A stretch of 64,000 bases of DNA from Siphlonurus alternatus (Eukaryota > Arthropoda > Insecta > Ephemeroptera > Siphlonuridae): positions 2,742,501 through 2,806,500 of the forward strand of contig OX463778.1 in the NCBI GenBank assembly GCA_949825025.1. The letters run 5' to 3'. The position numbers were made by a program, and so were the translations under genes. Within the stretch, counting starts at the first letter, position 1. Every line of letters begins with the position of its first letter. Positions 60,501 through 64,000 of this stretch are shown piece by piece. The notes beneath the pieces are model-generated. The model did not search any database and had not been told where the DNA came from. It was given only the letters and a program-made list of their open reading frames with translations.

Positions 60501-63500
60501 CCACTCCGTTGTGGAAGAGCGGCCACAGGTTCATGTTGGGCACCACCTCGATGTGGGACAGGTCAATGGTGGTGCCTCGCACGGGGGAGCGGCCAGTAAG
60601 ACACAGTTTGGGCACCGGCAGAGGTTCCAGCACCACAGGCTTCACCGAGCCAAGCGTGAACATGCCCCTGTGAATATAAGCAGAAGCAGTTCTGAATGTT
60701 GTGTACTTTAACCAAGAAAAATGCAAAGATTTGAAAGTTGTAAACTGATAATGGAGGCTTCAAGTGTTTCCCGGAGGGAAAATTTTCTCCATAAGCCTCC
60801 ATGTTACAAAATTTGAATTTTTTCTCTGTAACAATTTAGAGGTCTTCTGATAATGATAATAATGATAAGAGTTTTCTCTAAAAAATATCTTTGTTGCCAA
60901 AAAAGCCATTTTGATTTTTTTTTTTTTTTTTTTTACACAGATTTAGATAGGATGGTGGGAACACCGCAAATTGAGCTGACTTGAAGCCTCCATTAAAGGC
61001 AGAAAAATTAAAAAAACATTAACAGAGTGTTGATATTTTTTAATAAACTTAGAATGTTTAAACTCACCTGCCGATGGGCAGAGCCATGGTGCGAGTGCAG
61101 AGTGCATACAGTTGGCGCTCCTGCTCCTCGATGTAGTCATGGTCAGACACCTCCGGACGCTGAGTGACGGCAATACGGACCGGCCGAGCTGACTGCAACA
61201 TGCGACGAACTGCCGCAACTCTTTGATCTTTGGGGAACCTCAGACCCAGCACCTGAAGAGAATAATTTGTTAGGCAATGTTTGGCTCAAGACCATTCTTA
61301 TATATTTAACTTCAATACAAGTAAATAAAATCAATAATTATATTCATGAATAATATATGTCCTTTTCTTCTTTATCTTGACTTTTCACATCTTTTTCCAA
61401 TGATTATAACAGGAACTAGACAAAAATACACTTTGAATATTATTATTAACGTGATAAATAGTAATAGAGAGGGACGATAAGCACCTGAATATGTTGTAGA
61501 ATGCTTCAAAATACACGTTGAAATGTATAAATTAATTACATAAATATTGACATAAAAATAATTCATAATTCATAATCATTTTATTGCTCTTTGATTGTAC
61601 AACAATATAAGCACGTCATAAACAATAATCACAAACACTTTGAGAACACGTCAATAAAAAAAAAAAAAAAACATAACAAATAATCCTGCATACAAGCAAA
61701 TCAAAGCAGTATAAACAATTATATTATGGTAACACTCCCTGCAATTGAAACTAAATAATCACTCCAAAACATAAATGATTATAATAACAAGACAATTCTC
61801 CATTATAATGAACACTTGTATCAATATTAATACATAAGGACTTGTAAAAACAACAGAAAAAATAGAAGAAAATAGAATACTTAAATAGAAGAAAATTTCA
61901 AACTTTTTACTAGTGTGAGATGGAGTATTTTGCAAAGTACAACTGATAAAAACAGCTAGCTTATTCATGGTTGGATTCTTTTAATTTATTAATAATACCA
62001 ACAAATTAAATTTAAATAATAATGTTAAAGTATTACATTTTTAAAATTTTAAAAACTTGTCTGAAGCAATGAAAAAGCTCAAGTTCAGGCTTGGTTCTTA
62101 TATGTATTGCAACCTAAATGATTGAATAAAGAATTTGAATGAATAATGTAAGTAAGCTTTTTAATTGCTGCTCATTTGAAGAGAAAAAAATTGAAATATA
62201 ATACTCACCACTTGACAGTAAATTAATAAATAAAGTAAACAAATCATCGAGCTCACCTGAGTATCCAGTCCCTCCATTCCATCCTCCGCCTCCTCTGACG
62301 AAGCCTCTGAGTTGGCCGTCGTGGTACTGGGGGTGGTGCTTGCAGTCTCGGGGGCAGGAGAGGGGGTGGGGTGGGGGCGGCACAGCAGGGCCAGGTCCTT
62401 CCTGCCCACCAGGGTGTAGGCCGCTTCGTTCCAGTCCGGGGGAGGGCTGTGGCGGCATGTGGTGACCGCGGCCAGCAGCAGGAGGGCCACGCTGGCAGGA
62501 AGAAGCTCCAGATGCTCTCGAGTTAACCCTGACATACAAGGGTAAGTGAAGGGTGAAGGTACCAACAGTTAGTGTTTAATTATTAAACATGCAACCAACA
62601 TAACATAAAAATATCCTAACTCCGTTGGTAAGCAAAATAAGAGTTAGAATTTTTTAAAAGGCCTATTAAAGGATATTAAAAAATCCTAACTTTATTTTGC
62701 TTACTAATGGAGTTAACATATTTTTCCACTGCCACATTTATAAAATTACAAGGGGGAAAAAAAGGTGTTATTTTTTTCAATTTTTTTTTTTTTGTTTTTG
62801 TTTTTGTTTTGACAAATACAGAGATACAGTACATTGATTGTTGTTAAAAAGTATTCGTCCTATGTGAATTTTTATTGATATTAAAATAAAATGATAGATT
62901 AGAAAAAAACTTGTTTATATATATCTTTCTTACCTCTGTGCACCATGACACAGACCGCCCTCTCTGCAAGACTAGCGTTGTCCTTCACTTCTGGGTCGGC
63001 AGAGCTGGGCTCCACACGGCTGCCACACAGGGGTCGCACAAACTGCTCCAGGGGCACTCGAGGGTCTGTCAGTCCTCTGGTCAGCAGGCCGGCCAGCTGT
63101 GACAGCAAGCACATTAGAGAAGTGTACCGGTACAGTATAGAGCAACTTTCACACACTGAAATATATACAGTAGTATAGTGACACACTTTTAAAATTATTT
63201 TACTGATGGCTTTAAGTACAGGAAACTTAAGTAAATTACAGTATCATTTTTTTAACTTTTTTTAGGATTTTATACTCCTCAATAAAAAATTGTAAAGGCT
63301 GTTCAAAAACAAGATTTTAAAGCCACTAAGAAAAATATATAAGTGAAATCTATAAAAAAAAATAATAACAGAATCTTGAAACTTATTCCTCAACGGGTGC
63401 AAGCTCATAGTTTATTTTTATTATTATTAAAGAAACAAAATTATTGACTCACCTGCACTATGTCTCTGGTGGTGGGGTTGACAGCTGGCAGGTGGGGGAA

Positions 63501-63967
63501 AGCGGAGGGAGGTTCGGTGGGGCACGCCAGCATCATCTGCAAATGCTTCATCACACTTGGGGGCTCCGACCTGTCCACCTGACCAAGTTTGGCCAGCTCT
63601 GTCTCTCCCACCTGGCTCTCCTGCAAGCAATGAGTCACATAAGCACGAGGGCTGGAATTCAGGGAGGAAATACTTGTAAAACCCTAATAATAGCATATAC
63701 AAATTGAAAAAGATGCATTATGATAAAATTTCTACTTAATTATTTTTTTTTACTAAGATACTGCAATGCTCCAATGATTTTAATGGAGATTAGAGCACAA
63801 ATTTAGGGGACCATTTTCACCTTCGGGTCGTACGGCCTGCAGATGTGTGGAAAGTCCCTCCAGTAATGGTCAACGTGGAGAGGGCACTTAAGGTCGTTTG
63901 CTAGAAGGTGTAACAGCTGAGCCAGCCAGGGCAGACTGCGGCTGCTCAGAGCTTCCAGCTTCAACTC
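51551..63967 (-). CDS. ANAPC1: Anaphase-promoting complex subunit 1, C-terminal part (5' end outside window)
   Basis: Largest scaffold subunit of the anaphase-promoting complex/cyclosome, the ubiquitin ligase that drives mitotic exit. Twenty exons on the minus strand in gene order: 63967-63821, 63620-63453, 63096-62934, 62528-62257, 61252-61068, 60667-60430, 59925-59763, 59613-59425, 58977-58792, 58478-58352, 57529-57305, 57087-56886, 56290-56058, 55619-55424, 54448-54381, 54171-54033, 53452-53267, 52873-52693, 52410-52282, 51666-51551; 3513 nt, 1170 codons plus stop, in frame throughout. Strong family signatures: RMLQSARPVRIAVTQRPEVS followed by HDYIEEQE and TRTMALPIGR; proteasome/cyclosome repeats such as FLMALGLNGHL, GLALGLVVLGQGS, CMALGLRFAGS and MALGLLFLGGGRYTLGTS; and HLYVLAAEPRLLLP. 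The human protein is about 1.9 thousand residues, so roughly the C-terminal 60% is here and the N-terminal beta-propeller lies off the right edge. The exon at 62257-62528 carries a Pro/Thr/Ser-rich then acidic linker. Confidence 0.96.
51744..52063. mobile_element. F1 foldback element, copy 7 (last ANAPC1 intron)
   Basis: Full-length F1. The left CRE is mutated to TGATGTCA and the right one is intact. Confidence 0.88.
53484..53713. mobile_element. TTAA-flanked foldback MITE in ANAPC1 intron
   Basis: TTAAGGGGAAGGTAACACG at the left and CGTGTTACCTTACCCTTAA at the right, with inner ATCAGCTGATC blocks. Terminal motif shared with 21807-22161. Between the ANAPC1 exons at 53267-53452 and 54033-54171. 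Confidence 0.78.
54528..54665. mobile_element. 138-bp foldback in ANAPC1 intron
   Basis: TCGTCGCCTCAGAATGCAAA and following bases to about 54570 are inverted almost exactly at 54624-54665. Loop about 55 bp. Confidence 0.75.
54959..55375. mobile_element. piggyBac-like foldback MITE (TTAA-flanked), copy 2
   Basis: Same element as 16490-16908, with only scattered substitutions and TTAA on both sides. It sits in the ANAPC1 intron upstream of exon 54448-54381, ending 48 bp before exon 55619-55424. Confidence 0.82.
57811..57850 (-). ncRNA. Hammerhead-like motif in a possible retroelement fragment
   Basis: On the minus strand CTGAAGA, a 5-bp stem GCATC-TCCAC-GATGC, and GAAAC occur in the order of a hammerhead core (CUGANGA, stem II, GAAA). 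One extra A precedes the stem. Helix III and the cleavage site are not established. Surrounding DNA (57730-58050) looks like a degraded retroelement in an ANAPC1 intron. Confidence 0.25.
58011..58041. repeat. Perfect 13-bp hairpin
   Basis: GGTTTAGCCCAGG and its exact complement are separated by five bases, in an ANAPC1 intron just after the retroelement-like stretch. Confidence 0.7.
60750..60994. mobile_element. TIR element AATGGAGGCTTCAAG in ANAPC1 intron
   Basis: A 15-bp exact terminal inverted repeat, 245 bp end to end, plus an internal inverted copy of the terminus at 60786-60801. Confidence 0.65.
62608..62720. repeat. Inverted repeat with ATCCTAACTCCGTTGG motif
   Basis: TCCTAACTCCGTTGGTAAGC is inverted, diverged, at about 62690-62720. 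The same motif occurs as a direct pair at 60255-60330 in another ANAPC1 intron. Confidence 0.55.
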
Positions 63968-64000
63968 CTGAAGAATTAACAAACATACATGAGACTAGTC

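Overview
The window is nuclear DNA of an arthropod, most likely an insect. Short GC-rich exons sit in very AT-rich introns with GT-AG splice sites. There are many small foldback transposons and tetranucleotide microsatellites. Two genes belong to the ABCH half-transporter family, which is known mainly from arthropods. I cannot name the order or species; a hemimetabolous insect is only a guess.

Layout. (1) 4512-27163, plus strand: two tandem ABCH transporter genes, ABCH-1 (15 coding exons, 704 aa) and ABCH-2 (15 coding exons, 697 aa). Every intron falls at the same place and in the same phase. (2) 28271-48921, minus strand: three tandem genes for a membrane-bound 17-beta-HSD type 12 / very-long-chain 3-oxoacyl-CoA reductase (HSD-1, HSD-2, HSD-3; 6 coding exons each; 321, 323 and 321 aa). 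All keep the catalytic Asn-Ser-Tyr-Lys set. (3) 51551-63967, minus strand: the last 20 coding exons in view of the anaphase-promoting complex subunit 1 gene (1170 codons plus stop). Its 5' part lies beyond the right edge. All exon joins were checked by reading frame and by exon lengths conserved between paralogues. They were not checked against transcripts.

The non-coding DNA is crowded with foldback (MITE-like) elements. They include a CRE-bearing family with seven copies (F1), two relatives (F2, F3), TTAA-flanked piggyBac-like hairpins, an hAT-like element with a perfect 8-bp target duplication, a GGATCC-rich element, and SINEs with a 5S-rRNA-like head. Introns not named below are AT-rich sequence in which I recognise nothing.

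How the genes may work together. Insect 3-ketoacyl-CoA reductases of the HSD17B12 type act in very-long-chain fatty-acid elongation in the ER. Several insect ABCH proteins are required for lipid delivery to the cuticle. Duplicated copies of both sit side by side, so a shared role in cuticular lipid supply is plausible but is inference. APC1 is a cell-cycle housekeeping gene and probably an unrelated neighbour. The clearest unusual signal is a patchwork: certain exons are almost identical between paralogues while neighbouring exons are strongly diverged, in both families. This suggests local gene conversion.
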